Positions 59,001-61,390 of a DNA stretch of 64,000 bases are shown piece after piece. A program made the position numbers and the translations under genes. Positions within the stretch are counted from its first letter, which is position 1. Every line of letters begins with the position of its first letter. Origin of the DNA: Metallyticus violacea (lineage: Eukaryota; Arthropoda; Insecta; Mantodea; Metallyticidae); assembly GCA_030762175.1 (NCBI GenBank), contig CM060846.1, positions 241,337,512 to 241,401,511 on the forward strand, read 5' to 3'. Below the pieces are notes generated by a model. That model made no database searches. It worked only from the letters and a program-made list of their open reading frames with translations, and had not been told where the DNA came from.

Positions 59001-60433
59001 ACAATATATTAAACTGAGTTAAAAACATTGCAATTATTTTATATCAATGCATATGTAAAAACACATATAGTAAAATTTGTGTAATTGAGTGATCTGTTTG
59101 TTTCTGCTTCTCTGGTTTTAGTTCTTTTGGCCAAATTTTTTAGGTGATGCTTTTTCATTTTTATTGTAACTAAGCAAATGTACACGATATTGTTTGTAAA
59201 TGTAGATTGTGTGCTACTGCGGTCACTGTAAATGAAACATTCTATGTTCGTAAGTCTCTGTGACTGCTTCACGAACTCACTGAATGCTCCACGAACTAAA
59301 CTGAACTGTTAATGTTCTGTAAAGGTTTAAATTATCAAATGAAACACAACATTTTAATCTGTATTATCTTATATTAATTTTATGAATTCTTTAATTACAT
59401 AAAAAAAGTTTTCCCTTTTACATAAATGAGCAACTATGACTTTAAGTCCACACAGTGTAAGAATAGGTTACAAGCATCACATTTCAATATGGGTAGAAAG
59501 AACTAAATTTTTTAATTCATATACACATGAATGCCCAAATGTACATGTGAAGAATGTCAATTGCTGTGCTTTCTCAAGAACTATATTATTTAATAACTTG
59601 AGTAAAATAATTACTTCATGCTACAGTTTGTCTTTTTTCCAAATATATAGGAATGATATTGCTATTATTATGCTAGATATTACTTCCTAAATCTCCATGC
59701 ATAAAATTTAAAATTATGCAAAATTTGAATCTACGTCCATAATTCAAATTAATTTATACAACTATGTTGCCACTCTCTAGCAACAGGCTGGAAGTATTAT
59801 TTGTTCATTTACTGTTACCAATGTAGCAACCTGTTCTGACTATGGATTTGAAATGTTAATATTGCCCAAAACTTTATCAAATTAATTATATATACTGATG
59901 TGAGAATGCGACGGATAAGATGTTCTGTCAACACAAGCATCTTTTGTACAGCAATGGGCAATAAAGCTGACAACTATGAATTAATATGCAGTCTCTAGCA
60001 ACTAAGGAAGAATGCTTTAATTAAAGAATAAATACACTATGAGCCGGCTTAAAACATGTTACTCGCTGCCTTAAAAATAATGGGGCATACATCTAATAAC
60101 AACGCGGTAGGACTTCAATTTTTGGGTTCTTCAATATTGTAATTTTCAAAATGCATTACTAACATATAAAAGCCATTTTTGATTTAATATGCTTCTGACC
60201 AAATCCAACTTCCTTTAAATAGAATATTGCTTCCCCGAGTTTTTCAAGTTTAGAAGAGAAGACAATGCAATATTTGTATAAGCATCTGTACTCTTTGTAA
60301 ATTAACCTGTTTGTGGGTAGCCATTTTGATAAACATATGGCGACTATTCTTACCTTCCGTAAATTCCTTCAGTAATTTTGTTTCGTTTTAACGGCCTCCG
60401 GAGCTTGCCACATTCGGCATTTCTTCTCTTCAT
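13218..60433 (-). CDS. MACO1: macoilin, 5' half of gene (six coding exons, 3' end outside window)
   Basis: Macoilin is a conserved metazoan membrane protein of the rough ER and nuclear envelope, enriched in neurons; worm maco-1 mutants have defects in neuronal excitability and sensory behaviour. The exons join at 60433..60354, 39751..39610, 39504..39378, 34308..34179, 15942..15876 and 13377..13218. All donors are GT and all acceptors AG, and the frame is continuous for 235 complete codons. The product shows the basic N-terminus ([14 protein letters not shown]), several hydrophobic segments (about residues 32-136 and 161-172), the family signature [14 protein letters not shown] and the start of the coiled-coil half ([15 protein letters not shown]). 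The vertebrate protein is about 660 residues, so roughly two thirds is missing at the lower end of the window. I searched 1-13217 by eye for later coiled-coil exons and found none. No stop or frameshift is visible, so the gene looks functional. Confidence 0.95.
13378..15310. other. macoilin intron 5, mostly unassigned
   Basis: Intronic sequence between exons 5 and 6. A C14 run lies at 14351-14364. The minus strand at 14000-14540 looks like purine-rich decayed coding sequence of a mobile element, but no motif is decisive. Confidence 0.4.
15329..15641. repeat. perfect 128-bp inverted repeat, probable paired PLE termini
   Basis: The arms 15365-15492 and 15516-15643 are exact reverse complements around a 23-bp spacer. 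Each arm contains a smaller GTGAGG/CCTCAC hairpin followed by GAAACATGTACC, resembling the hairpin-GAAAC ends of the PLE copies at 10800 and 55953. The block is flanked by a 17-bp direct repeat ATGTACACTTTTGTTTA at 15312-15328 and 15642-15658, which looks like a target-site duplication. Confidence 0.85.
15876..15942 (-). CDS. MACO1: macoilin exon 5 (residues 160-182)
   Basis: This short 67-bp exon encodes the conserved [20 protein letters not shown] followed by MRQ. It lies between acceptor GCTTTCAG and donor GTATGT and ends in phase 0. The motif is nearly invariant across macoilins and marks the junction between the membrane domain and the cytoplasmic coiled-coil half. Confidence 0.95.
15943..17196. 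other. macoilin intron 4, unassigned part
   Basis: AT-rich intron sequence immediately upstream of exon 5 in transcript order. No coding or repeat signal is recognisable. Confidence 0.35.
17197..19499 (+). mobile_element. hAT-type DNA transposon, nearly complete but inactive
   Basis: The ends are imperfect terminal inverted repeats: AGGGCTAGGATTTTTATGA at 17197 and the reverse complement of AGGGTCTAGGATTTTTATGA ending at 19499. The flanks TTATTAT and TTATTAC may be a decayed target-site duplication. Both subterminal regions carry repeated GCATATTTTT-like motifs. The 2.3-kb length and one internal transposase remnant fit a hAT element. Confidence 0.7.
17687..19069 (+). pseudogene. hAT transposase remnant with BED-type zinc finger
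   Basis: The frame starts MPKMRSVK at 17687. A BED-type finger follows across a stop: LYCKLCNV then [11 protein letters not shown] (about 17780-17860). The DDE part begins near 18128 as [20 protein letters not shown], where hAT relatives usually have a D before ETTD, so the first catalytic Asp may be lost to Glu. Next come [20 protein letters not shown] (18385-18450), [34 protein letters not shown] (18591) and [13 protein letters not shown]. It ends at the stop at 19067. At least three stops or frameshifts break it. The C-terminal dimerisation motif of classical hAT transposases is not obvious. Confidence 0.75.
19630..19886 (+). repeat. SINE-2 copy (divergent)
   Basis: The head reads GTGGCCGAGGTCCTTCATGT and GAGGTCTGGAATTTAATTCC. 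The body has TTTTCCTTAGTCCTTATAAA and the tail GTTTTAAACATTATTC. It is more diverged than the copies at 35865 or 40943, so it is probably an older insertion. Confidence 0.8.
19890..20600. other. unassigned, AT-rich
   Basis: I see no recognisable gene or repeat in this stretch. Confidence 0.3.
20610..20815 (-). pseudogene. C-terminal fragment of a DUF4817/DDE-type insect transposase
   Basis: The minus strand reads [20 protein letters not shown], then [20 protein letters not shown] and NLGHMKHL. This closing block (ERI....P.M...W.EL.YR.DVC...N..H.EHL) is typical of a widespread arthropod transposase that also carries an N-terminal DUF4817 domain. A matching N-terminal and central fragment of this type lies at 53170-53760. 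No terminal repeats were found here. Confidence 0.6.
20811..20872. repeat. 62-bp dispersed repeat, copy 1
   Basis: This segment starts AATCTTTAACCAGTTATGCT and ends in GGCATTACA. It matches 30023-30084 with about six differences and no gaps. The parent element is unknown. Confidence 0.7.
20873..21329. other. unassigned, 5' side of Gypsy element
   Basis: This would be the place for the 5' LTR and primer binding site of the following Gypsy element. I could not match it to sequence downstream of the integrase, so no LTR is called. Confidence 0.25.
21330..22740 (+). pseudogene. Ty3/Gypsy retrotransposon gag remnant
   Basis: Gag forms the retroelement capsid. The reading passes through [20 protein letters not shown] near 21580, [13 protein letters not shown] near 21690, [16 protein letters not shown] near 21748 and [20 protein letters not shown] near 21945, all typical of invertebrate Gypsy gag. 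After an inserted SINE-2 it resumes with [20 protein letters not shown] near 22580, the region of the nucleocapsid zinc knuckle, here without the usual spacing. Several in-frame stops show that it is dead. Confidence 0.8.
22274..22554 (-). repeat. SINE-2 copy inside Gypsy gag, 11-bp target-site duplication
   Basis: The minus strand runs from GGCCGAGATCGTTAAGGC near 22541 to the tail GGGCATTAAACATTG. The repeat GCAGGGAATAA at 22263-22273 and 22555-22565 flanks it. It splits the gag/nucleocapsid reading, so it postdates the Gypsy insertion. Confidence 0.9.
22741..23490 (+). pseudogene. Gypsy aspartic protease region
   Basis: The retropepsin active site reads [11 protein letters not shown] at 22828-22860, preceded by a [18 protein letters not shown] segment. 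The rest of the domain continues with frame changes, and the stretch to 23490 is spacer between protease and RT. This is the processing enzyme of the same element as the gag above. Confidence 0.75.
23640..24895 (+). pseudogene. Gypsy reverse transcriptase and RNase H
   Basis: RT motifs in order: [20 protein letters not shown] near 23700, CVNYRKLND near 23760, [12 protein letters not shown] near 23873, [18 protein letters not shown] near 23960 and the catalytic YLDD at 24053-24064. The connection and RNase H follow with [20 protein letters not shown] near 24455 and the closing [11 protein letters not shown]...[16 protein letters not shown] near 24736-24825. Frameshifts at several points and stops (for example after the QLQGI segment near 24037) make it non-functional. 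Confidence 0.85.
25020..25940 (+). pseudogene. Gypsy integrase remnant
   Basis: The HHCC zinc domain is visible: [20 protein letters not shown] then [10 protein letters not shown] (25117-25243). The core begins [20 protein letters not shown] near 25310; the later part shows [17 protein letters not shown] and [14 protein letters not shown] (25575-25680). A C-terminal chromatin- or DNA-binding region with [20 protein letters not shown] ends near 25935. The catalytic core between 25390 and 25560 is shortened. It is a fossil. Confidence 0.8.
25941..27289. other. unassigned, 3' of the Gypsy element
   Basis: The stretch may include an untranslated or envelope-like tail of the Gypsy element, but no membrane-protein signature is convincing. 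A short purine-rich run CCAGGGGGAG at about 27246 could be a polypurine tract. No matching LTR was recognised. Confidence 0.3.
27290..27895 (+). pseudogene. Penelope-like element: GIY-YIG endonuclease and 3' hairpin
   Basis: A 165-codon uninterrupted frame (27342-27839) encodes [14 protein letters not shown], then [20 protein letters not shown] (the GIY-YIG core), [22 protein letters not shown] and [19 protein letters not shown]. This is the whole GIY-YIG domain of a PLE. After the stop, CTGAAAATGGGA (27844) with a partial hairpin and TAAC corresponds to the CTGAAGA...GAAAC 3' end of other copies. The RT is missing, so it is 5'-truncated. This is the best preserved PLE frame in the window along with 55495-55956. 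Confidence 0.85.
27915..27980 (-). repeat. SINE-2 3' tail fragment
   Basis: The GAATGAATGAATGAATAGTA run followed by TTTAATGCCAGTTTTTGATA and CAGAGGCACCGCAGGG matches the 3' end of SINE-2. The 5' part is absent, as in LINE-driven 5' truncation. The sequence GAAGCTTTAAGAGTG lies on both sides (27904 and 27981), giving a likely target-site duplication. Confidence 0.75.
28301..28544 (+). repeat. SINE-1 copy, 5'-truncated, poly(A) tail
   Basis: It starts at ACCCAAGATCGCAGGTTC, so the A box is missing. The body is well conserved and ends in a run of 23 A at 28522-28544, followed by GAAGAAGAAG. The long A run suggests a recent insertion. Confidence 0.85.
28545..30022. other. unassigned intronic sequence
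   Basis: The part 28880-29350 is less AT-rich than its surroundings and has a 107-codon open frame on plus, but no motif is recognisable. It may be a decayed LTR or other element. Confidence 0.3.
30023..30084. repeat. 62-bp dispersed repeat, copy 2
   Basis: Matches 20811-20872 without gaps, including the shared end GGCATTACA. The flanks are unrelated. Confidence 0.7.
30115..30400 (+). repeat. SINE-1 copy with short target-site duplication
   Basis: The copy starts GGTCCTGGTGGTCTAGTGGT at 30120 and carries the full body to GAGCATATGTAAACAAATCA. AATAACTAC occurs at 30106-30114 and 30401-30409 as a likely target-site duplication. Confidence 0.88.
30420..31367 (+). pseudogene. Penelope-like element, N-terminal RT region
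   Basis: Near 30960 the sequence reads ADRGN followed by DYENSMYI, and near 31140-31215 [20 protein letters not shown] then RPIVNTIN, motifs at the start of the PLE reverse transcriptase. The PKNHK segment is present twice with a 96-bp period (from 31166 and from 31262), the second reading [19 protein letters not shown] and [12 protein letters not shown]. The sequence is full of stops and ends at an inserted SINE-2. It is a different copy from the PLE at 27290. Confidence 0.65.
31368..31595 (-). repeat. SINE-2 copy
   Basis: The minus strand has GGCCAAGGAAGTTAAGGGGC near 31580, GGTCTGGGGTTTGATTCCCG and the conserved body up to ATCATCAGTGTCCACAGCTG. The last 40 bp of the family 3' end are missing. 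It truncates the PLE reading at 31367. Confidence 0.8.
31596..32830. other. unassigned intronic sequence
   Basis: No feature is certain. The segment 31830-32010 with TATATAAAT and AATAAA could be part of an LTR, but no partner copy exists in the window. Confidence 0.25.
32835..33110 (-). pseudogene. LINE C-terminal fragment
   Basis: The minus strand reads [20 protein letters not shown] (32965-33040), resembling the LTVRHILVECPHYA block near the ORF2 C-terminus of I-type LINEs, followed by the FNIV...MSDLYMISF stretch. The fragment is short, so the call is moderate. Confidence 0.5.
33214..33475 (+). repeat. SINE-1 copy (divergent)
   Basis: The head AGTCCTAATGGTTTAATGGT and body CTAAGTATGGCTTCCTTCAG match SINE-1. 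Both promoter boxes carry substitutions. The 3' end fades after GACCAAAACTGTTG. Confidence 0.85.
33476..34178. other. unassigned, AT-rich, next to exon 4 donor
   Basis: Intron 4 sequence just downstream of exon 4 in transcript order. Nothing recognisable. Confidence 0.35.
34179..34308 (-). CDS. MACO1: macoilin exon 4 (residues 117-159)
   Basis: The exon follows acceptor TAATTACAG and encodes [20 protein letters not shown], then [20 protein letters not shown] and AAH. The first half is a hydrophobic pass; the RDLRH...[11 protein letters not shown] stretch is a family signature. The donor is GTATGT, and the two leftover bases plus the first base of exon 5 make Cys160. Confidence 0.95.
34309..35019. 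other. macoilin intron 3, unassigned part
   Basis: Contains the acceptor of exon 4. No repeat or gene is recognised. The junction with mariner sequence is near 35020. Confidence 0.35.
35020..35453 (+). mobile_element. mariner fragment, 3' half with terminal repeat
   Basis: This is the C-terminal part of a mariner transposase: [20 protein letters not shown] (about 35030-35090), then [20 protein letters not shown] with the third catalytic Asp intact (35200-35258), and [20 protein letters not shown]. The 3' terminal repeat ends TATGGACCTACCCTTG at 35453, followed by TA. It is the same family as 45604-46891. The 5' half and the first catalytic Asp are missing, so it is dead. Confidence 0.85.
35865..36141 (-). 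repeat. SINE-2 copy inside LINE endonuclease
   Basis: A well-preserved copy: the head GGCCGAGGTCGTTAAGTC and GGTCTGGGTTCGAATACC are intact on the minus strand and the 3' end is GGGCGTTAAACACTATTC with a GAAT-rich tail. It interrupts the reading between NVNSRSV and VDYALCSEG. Confidence 0.88.
37105..37365 (+). repeat. SINE-3 copy, 5'-truncated
   Basis: It starts at GGGAATTTTTCTAAGATAGG and shares GGGAGGTCTGGAACGGGGTC and GAAGCTACCTGTTGG with the copy at 12366. The end is CCCACATGGGGCTGTAAAAA. The tRNA head is missing. It sits between RT fingers and palm of the LINE at 35465-37665. Confidence 0.75.
37680..38030 (-). pseudogene. Penelope-like element, GIY-YIG fragment
   Basis: The minus strand reads [20 protein letters not shown] then [17 protein letters not shown] (37900-38020), followed in another frame by HNLMNLDM. 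This matches the last third of the GIY-YIG domain of the PLEs at 27342 and 55495. The cysteine-bearing core is missing. Confidence 0.7.
38100..39250 (-). pseudogene. LINE reverse transcriptase remnant
   Basis: RT motifs in order on the minus strand: [18 protein letters not shown] near 39150, a [14 protein letters not shown] segment near 38900, [20 protein letters not shown] near 38740, GLLFTDVL near 38605 (where FADDVL would be the catalytic box) and [13 protein letters not shown] near 38540. The catalytic pair appears damaged. A post-RT segment [18 protein letters not shown] follows near 38420. It lies close to the exon 3 donor of macoilin. Confidence 0.7.
39378..39504 (-). CDS. MACO1: macoilin exon 3 (residues 75-116)
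   Basis: The exon follows acceptor TTTCCAG and encodes [17 protein letters not shown], then [20 protein letters not shown] and YVWHT. These are consecutive hydrophobic segments typical of the second and third membrane passes of macoilin. It ends one base into codon 117 before donor GTAGGT. The frame joins exactly to exon 4. Confidence 0.95.
39610..39751 (-). CDS. MACO1: macoilin exon 2 (residues 27-74, first membrane segments)
   Basis: The acceptor TTTTGATTTCAG precedes the exon and the donor GTAAGT follows codon Leu74, so the exon ends in phase 0. It encodes a very hydrophobic stretch containing [21 protein letters not shown] and [11 protein letters not shown], the most conserved part of the macoilin N-terminal membrane domain. 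The neighbouring exon 3 is only 105 bp away. Confidence 0.96.
39752..40261. other. macoilin intron 1, unassigned part
   Basis: Contains the acceptor of exon 2 at 39752. No other feature is recognised. Confidence 0.35.
40262..40645 (-). pseudogene. LINE C-terminal fragment with microsatellite tail
   Basis: The minus strand reads [20 protein letters not shown] then [14 protein letters not shown] and [13 protein letters not shown] (40360-40600), the WLGHVLRM...RPR.TW...V..R..W block that ends many RTE/L2-like ORF2 proteins. A GTGGTR-rich stretch at 40290-40330 would be its 3' simple-repeat tail. Confidence 0.6.
40943..41229 (+). repeat. SINE-2 copy, nearly full length
   Basis: This is the clearest plus-strand copy: GGTGGCCGAGGTCGTTAAAG, GGTCTGGGTTCGAATACC, the body GAGGTTTTTTCCAGGTTTTC and the end CGGGCGTTAAACACTATTCA followed by a short TA run. 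It can serve as the reference copy for the family. Confidence 0.9.
41430..43130 (-). pseudogene. LINE linker and reverse transcriptase remnant
   Basis: The linker [13 protein letters not shown] precedes the RT (about 42740). RT motifs follow: [20 protein letters not shown] near 42400, [20 protein letters not shown] near 42040 (where a KAFD box is expected), [20 protein letters not shown] near 41860 and the region of the catalytic box near 41740 reading MQMTYV instead of an ADD motif. A thumb segment [20 protein letters not shown] ends it near 41560. It is dead and truncated before its C-terminus. Confidence 0.7.
43185..43345 (-). pseudogene. LINE C-terminal fragment
   Basis: The minus strand reads [20 protein letters not shown] then [12 protein letters not shown], the same C-terminal block as at 7150-7350. 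Only this short piece is recognisable. Confidence 0.6.
43471..43712 (-). repeat. LINE 3' UTR copy ending in a 40-base poly(A) (poly(T) on plus)
   Basis: The minus strand matches the 3' UTR at 59080-59310 and 61775-61915 (TTTGTAAATGTAGATTGTG, GTGCTACTGTGG, AAGTTCTATGT) and ends in 40 uninterrupted A. A tail this long suggests a recent insertion compared with the rest. Confidence 0.75.
43713..44623. other. unassigned intronic sequence
   Basis: No recognised feature before the mariner foldback. Confidence 0.3.
44624..45390. mobile_element. mariner-derived foldback element with about 267-bp inverted arms
   Basis: The left arm 44624-44891 and right arm 45124-45390 are inverted copies at about nine bases in ten. 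Both ends begin with a mariner-type terminus (GGCCATCCAGAAAGTAAGT left, GGCATCCAGAAAGTAAGT right, read inward) next to TA. Each arm contains the element 5' UTR and the first third of the transposase frame, so the right end is an inverted second 5' end rather than a normal 3' end. It is GC-richer and keeps more CpG than the host intron, a sign of a fairly young insertion. Confidence 0.85.
44786..45343 (+). CDS. mariner transposase N-terminal helix-turn-helix frame, no catalytic domain
   Basis: The frame opens with [20 protein letters not shown] and continues with [40 protein letters not shown] and [20 protein letters not shown], then [13 protein letters not shown]. This is the paired-type DNA-binding half of a mariner transposase (about residues 1-95), including the GRP linker motif. 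After residue 95 the frame shifts away from the mariner reading and then runs antisense through the right arm to a stop at 45343, 185 codons in all. No D,D34D catalytic domain exists. It may be untranslated; if made, it could bind mariner ends without cutting. Confidence 0.6.
   Translation: MAALILSPANCEVRAVIRDLLAQKQSPAEIHRQLCRVYGHDIMVRRWCRQFTEGRTNIHDDDRSGRPSLVTAEVLESVRQAIEQNRRFTISELSCQFPRCLAPLCTKLSPGSLTQLAMDLCWTLLLSVQTSDDCTNFAVGGRQYQSSHFLLAQRSNHGHHKAEILLHYYHILPLYSCAYAHSYQN
45604..46891 (+). mobile_element. mariner transposon, full length (1288 bp), inactive
   Basis: The ends are inverted repeats reading AAGGGTAGGTCCATAAGTTT left and GAGGGTAGGTCCATAAGTTT right, each flanked by TA. The length is normal for a mariner. 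The transposase inside is broken. It is the parent-type copy for the truncated element at 35020-35453, with which it shares its 3' end. Confidence 0.9.
45781..46830 (+). pseudogene. mariner transposase, broken
   Basis: The N-terminus is intact for 109 codons: [40 protein letters not shown] and [20 protein letters not shown], the double HTH. The catalytic part continues after a frameshift: [20 protein letters not shown] near 46249 with the first Asp present, LHDVSVHT near 46522 with the second Asp present, and [13 protein letters not shown] near 46612, where the third Asp of the DYFLF box is changed to Glu and an extra codon is present. A TAG stop lies just before SPDLAP at 46607. The protein cannot be active. 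Confidence 0.85.
46894..47782. other. unassigned intronic sequence
   Basis: AT-rich; no recognised feature. Confidence 0.3.
47794..48091 (-). repeat. SINE-1 copy with 11-bp target-site duplication
   Basis: The minus strand runs from GTCCTGGTGGTGTAGTGGTT through the body to GCGTCCATAAATAAATCATT with a short A run. ACTTTCTACAC occurs at 47783-47793 and 48092-48102. The head and body are among the least diverged in the window, so this is a young copy. Confidence 0.92.
48103..48385. other. unassigned, GC-richer segment before LINE-B
   Basis: Less AT-rich than the surroundings with an open frame on the minus strand, but no motif is recognised. It may be a 5' part of LINE-B or an unrelated repeat. 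Confidence 0.3.
48386..51355 (+). pseudogene. LINE-B: endonuclease end, RT and RNase H (relative of LINE-A)
   Basis: Endonuclease motifs [11 protein letters not shown] (about 48463) and [15 protein letters not shown] (about 48597) match LINE-A. A linker precedes the [22 protein letters not shown] near 49290, [20 protein letters not shown] near 49677, an SPQGV region near 49850, [20 protein letters not shown] and MDDIEV near 49950 (the YADD box, here YMDD). The post-RT part [12 protein letters not shown]...[11 protein letters not shown] runs to 50692. RNase H starts [13 protein letters not shown] near 50720, is split by a SINE-2 and resumes as [12 protein letters not shown] then [15 protein letters not shown] at 51238-51345. 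Many frame changes; dead. Confidence 0.8.
50851..51186 (-). repeat. SINE-2 copy with about 180-bp foreign insert, inside LINE-B RNase H
   Basis: The SINE-2 body (AAGTTTAGGGTACCTTCC through GACCTCTCTCTCAC, to 50975) and head (CCTTAATGGCTTTGGCCATC from 51157) are separated by a C-rich segment at 50976-51156 that no other copy has. The SINE itself splits the RNase H frame of LINE-B, so three insertion layers are nested here. Confidence 0.8.
51356..52587. other. intronic sequence with one R4 repeat copy
   Basis: Mostly unassigned and AT-rich. The part 51661-51792 (TTAGGTTAGTTTG to the AATATAATCAGCTATTGTTT end) is an inverted partial copy of the repeat at 56095-56359. Confidence 0.5.
52599..52667 (+). 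repeat. SINE-2 5'-truncated insertion with target-site duplication
   Basis: Only the last 45 bp of the SINE-2 3' end are present (TGTGGTGCATCAGTAATAAA, GGCGTTAAATACTAATC), followed by an AAAAG-type tail. TCATGTGACCT flanks it at 52588-52598 and 52668-52678. This shows LINE-type retrotransposition of a very short product. Confidence 0.8.
52935..53030. repeat. compound microsatellite (TAA)n(CAA)n
   Basis: About 21 TAA units change abruptly to about 11 CAA units. The minus strand forms a long poly-leucine/poly-valine frame that is not a gene. Confidence 0.97.
53170..53760 (-). pseudogene. DUF4817/DDE-type insect transposase, N-terminal and central part
   Basis: The N-terminal DUF4817-like part is read at 53590-53745 as [20 protein letters not shown] then [12 protein letters not shown]. 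The DDE domain begins near 53360 as [16 protein letters not shown], where relatives have a TDEATF.RD box, so the acidic residue after the first Asp is changed to Gly. It continues in other frames as [20 protein letters not shown] near 53200. The C-terminal half is missing; a matching C-terminal block exists at 20610-20815. Several frameshifts are required. Confidence 0.65.
53826..53939 (+). repeat. R4 dispersed repeat, half-copy
   Basis: This segment (ACTGAAAAGAAGCATAAGCC to TTTCTGGACATATGA) is an inverted match to 56247-56359. The other half of the same unit matches 51661-51792. Confidence 0.7.
53940..54844. other. unassigned, AT-rich
   Basis: No recognised feature between the R4 half-copy and the PLE. 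Confidence 0.3.
54845..56085 (+). mobile_element. Penelope-like element: RT C-terminal half, GIY-YIG endonuclease, 3' hairpin
   Basis: The best PLE in the window. The RT reads [20 protein letters not shown] near 54866, then the catalytic [12 protein letters not shown] near 54970-55005 and [16 protein letters not shown]. After one frameshift at about 55235 a linker ([20 protein letters not shown]) leads to [20 protein letters not shown]. An intact 153-codon frame from 55495 carries [20 protein letters not shown] (GIY-YIG core), the [11 protein letters not shown] segment and [10 protein letters not shown]. Just after the stop at 55954 comes CTGAAGATGGGAG...CTCCCGAAACATATG. The RT N-terminal half is missing. 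Confidence 0.88.
56095..56359 (-). repeat. R4 dispersed repeat, longest copy
   Basis: Read on the minus strand, its first half matches 53826-53939 and its second half matches 51661-51792, both on plus. It directly follows the PLE 3' region, whose last bases (CCACTCCATTGTCAACAGCT) are an inverted match to sequence next to the PLE hairpin at 10850-10885. It may be part of a PLE terminal region. Confidence 0.65.
56400..57090 (+). pseudogene. CR1/Jockey-like LINE, RT middle fragment, split by SINE-1
   Basis: The plus strand reads [20 protein letters not shown] near 56516-56580, is interrupted by a SINE-1, and resumes as [13 protein letters not shown] near 56885, where FADDTSIL is expected, so the catalytic box is partly lost (AHD for ADD). 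It continues [20 protein letters not shown] and [15 protein letters not shown]. Confidence 0.75.
56594..56876 (-). repeat. SINE-1 copy inside LINE RT
   Basis: The minus strand starts GGTCCTGGTAGTGTAGTGGT and contains GGGTTCGAACCCGGCCAGGA and the 3' end GCGTCCATAAATAAACAAAT. Near-identical TAATAAGATT (56584-56593) and TAATATGATT (56877-56886) flank it. It sits exactly in the RT reading. Confidence 0.9.
57105..59310 (+). pseudogene. CR1/Jockey-like LINE: endonuclease end, RT fingers, C-terminus and 3' UTR
   Basis: The endonuclease end reads [20 protein letters not shown] near 57140. After a SINE-1, the linker reads [20 protein letters not shown] and [13 protein letters not shown] at 57850-57960. 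RT fingers follow: [20 protein letters not shown] near 58175 and [14 protein letters not shown] near 58300. The palm is deleted, and reading resumes with NIKYLGL near 58420, then [20 protein letters not shown] and an old C-terminal domain to about 59015. The 3' UTR 59040-59310 recurs at 43471, 61391 and 61775. The missing palm is close to what the fragment at 56400-57090 contains. Confidence 0.75.
57580..57842 (+). repeat. SINE-1 copy inside LINE
   Basis: The head GGTCCTGGTGGTCTAGTGGT and GGGTTCAATCTCGGCCAACA is followed by a body with a deletion in the GTGTCGTACATTTACGG region, ending GAGTGTTTGTAAATAAAACA. It is opposite in orientation to the copy at 56594-56876. Confidence 0.88.
59311..60353. 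other. macoilin intron 1 near exon 1, unassigned
   Basis: Ordinary AT-rich intron sequence with the exon 1 donor at 60353. I see no repeat family here. Confidence 0.4.
60354..60433 (-). CDS. MACO1: macoilin exon 1 (start codon, residues 1-26)
   Basis: The ATG is read at 60433-60431 and opens [20 protein letters not shown], followed by TEGIYG. This basic stretch is the standard macoilin N-terminus, just before the first membrane segment. The exon ends in AG followed by the donor GTAAGAAT, leaving two bases that join the first base of exon 2 to make Ser27. The base at -3 of the ATG is A, which suits translation initiation. The splice donor matches consensus, so the end is firm. The 5' end of the transcript is not determined. 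Confidence 0.95.
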
Positions 60434-61300
60434 ATTCTCTGCAACTCTCACAACCTTAATTAAAGCGTATCAAACGAATGCAAAAATTACTCAACTACTA
60501 CCTGTACGTATATAATATGCTTACAACCAAACCCCTTTGTTGTCATCCGTCCTGGTCACTGCCTTCCAAATCCATGTATGATAAATTTCAAGAGCTAACA
60601 GTGCAGCATCACAGGCATGATAGTAACTTTGGCAGCAGCCGAACAGTTCAGATCACAGATTCGGATGTTTAGATCGAAAGTCAGGGAAACAAAAGGATGG
60701 AGTAGGCAAATGTTGCAGACAACAAACGCATTTATTAACAAACTATGAAAGCTTTTGGCGTTGTCATGTGCAAAGGTGAGACGCTGCGCTAACACTCGCA
60801 GGACAAACGTTTAAAATTTTTTATATAATGAAATTGGAAATATTCAAACATGGATGGGGTCTTCCTTCTAAACAGTGTCAGGTTAGGCGTACGTTTACTA
60901 TAACGAAATTCGCTTAGATATATGCGATGTTTTGCCTGAAATAACGAGCAGAACGTAGGATTTCGCAACCAAAAGGACTTAAATAATTTTTGTATGCTAT
61001 AAACGAATGACTGAATTTAATCTTTAGAATATGAAAAAGATCAGGTTAGATAGCGAATGTGTAGCATTATGCAATTTTTTGAATTTTACTGGGATACAAA
61101 AAAAGTTTCCGCTATATTAGCGCATATAAACATCACGTGTTTATTTCTTCACTGTTCATACTTCCTAAACACCCTGCAGCGTAGTTGGGCAAATTGAAAG
61201 TCGTACTTGATATAGCCTGAATGGCAACAAAGAACAGGTTGTAATGGTGAGAGAGACAGACAAATCTGCAGTGGTGAATTTGTGTGCACAAACATGATGA
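60434..61300 (-). promoter_or_regulatory. probable 5' UTR and promoter region of macoilin
   Basis: This is the sequence upstream of the macoilin start codon. It carries no recognised repeat, in contrast to nearly all the rest of the window, and is somewhat richer in CpG than the flanking introns. No transcription start, convincing TATA box or initiator can be fixed by eye. The span is a guess based on repeat-free sequence. Confidence 0.35.
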
Positions 61301-61390
61301 TATATCGCGATATTAATGTATTCAAATTGTAAGAATAACATTAAGATTTAATATATTAAATATTTGCGATATTTTTTGCTCCAGGTACTA

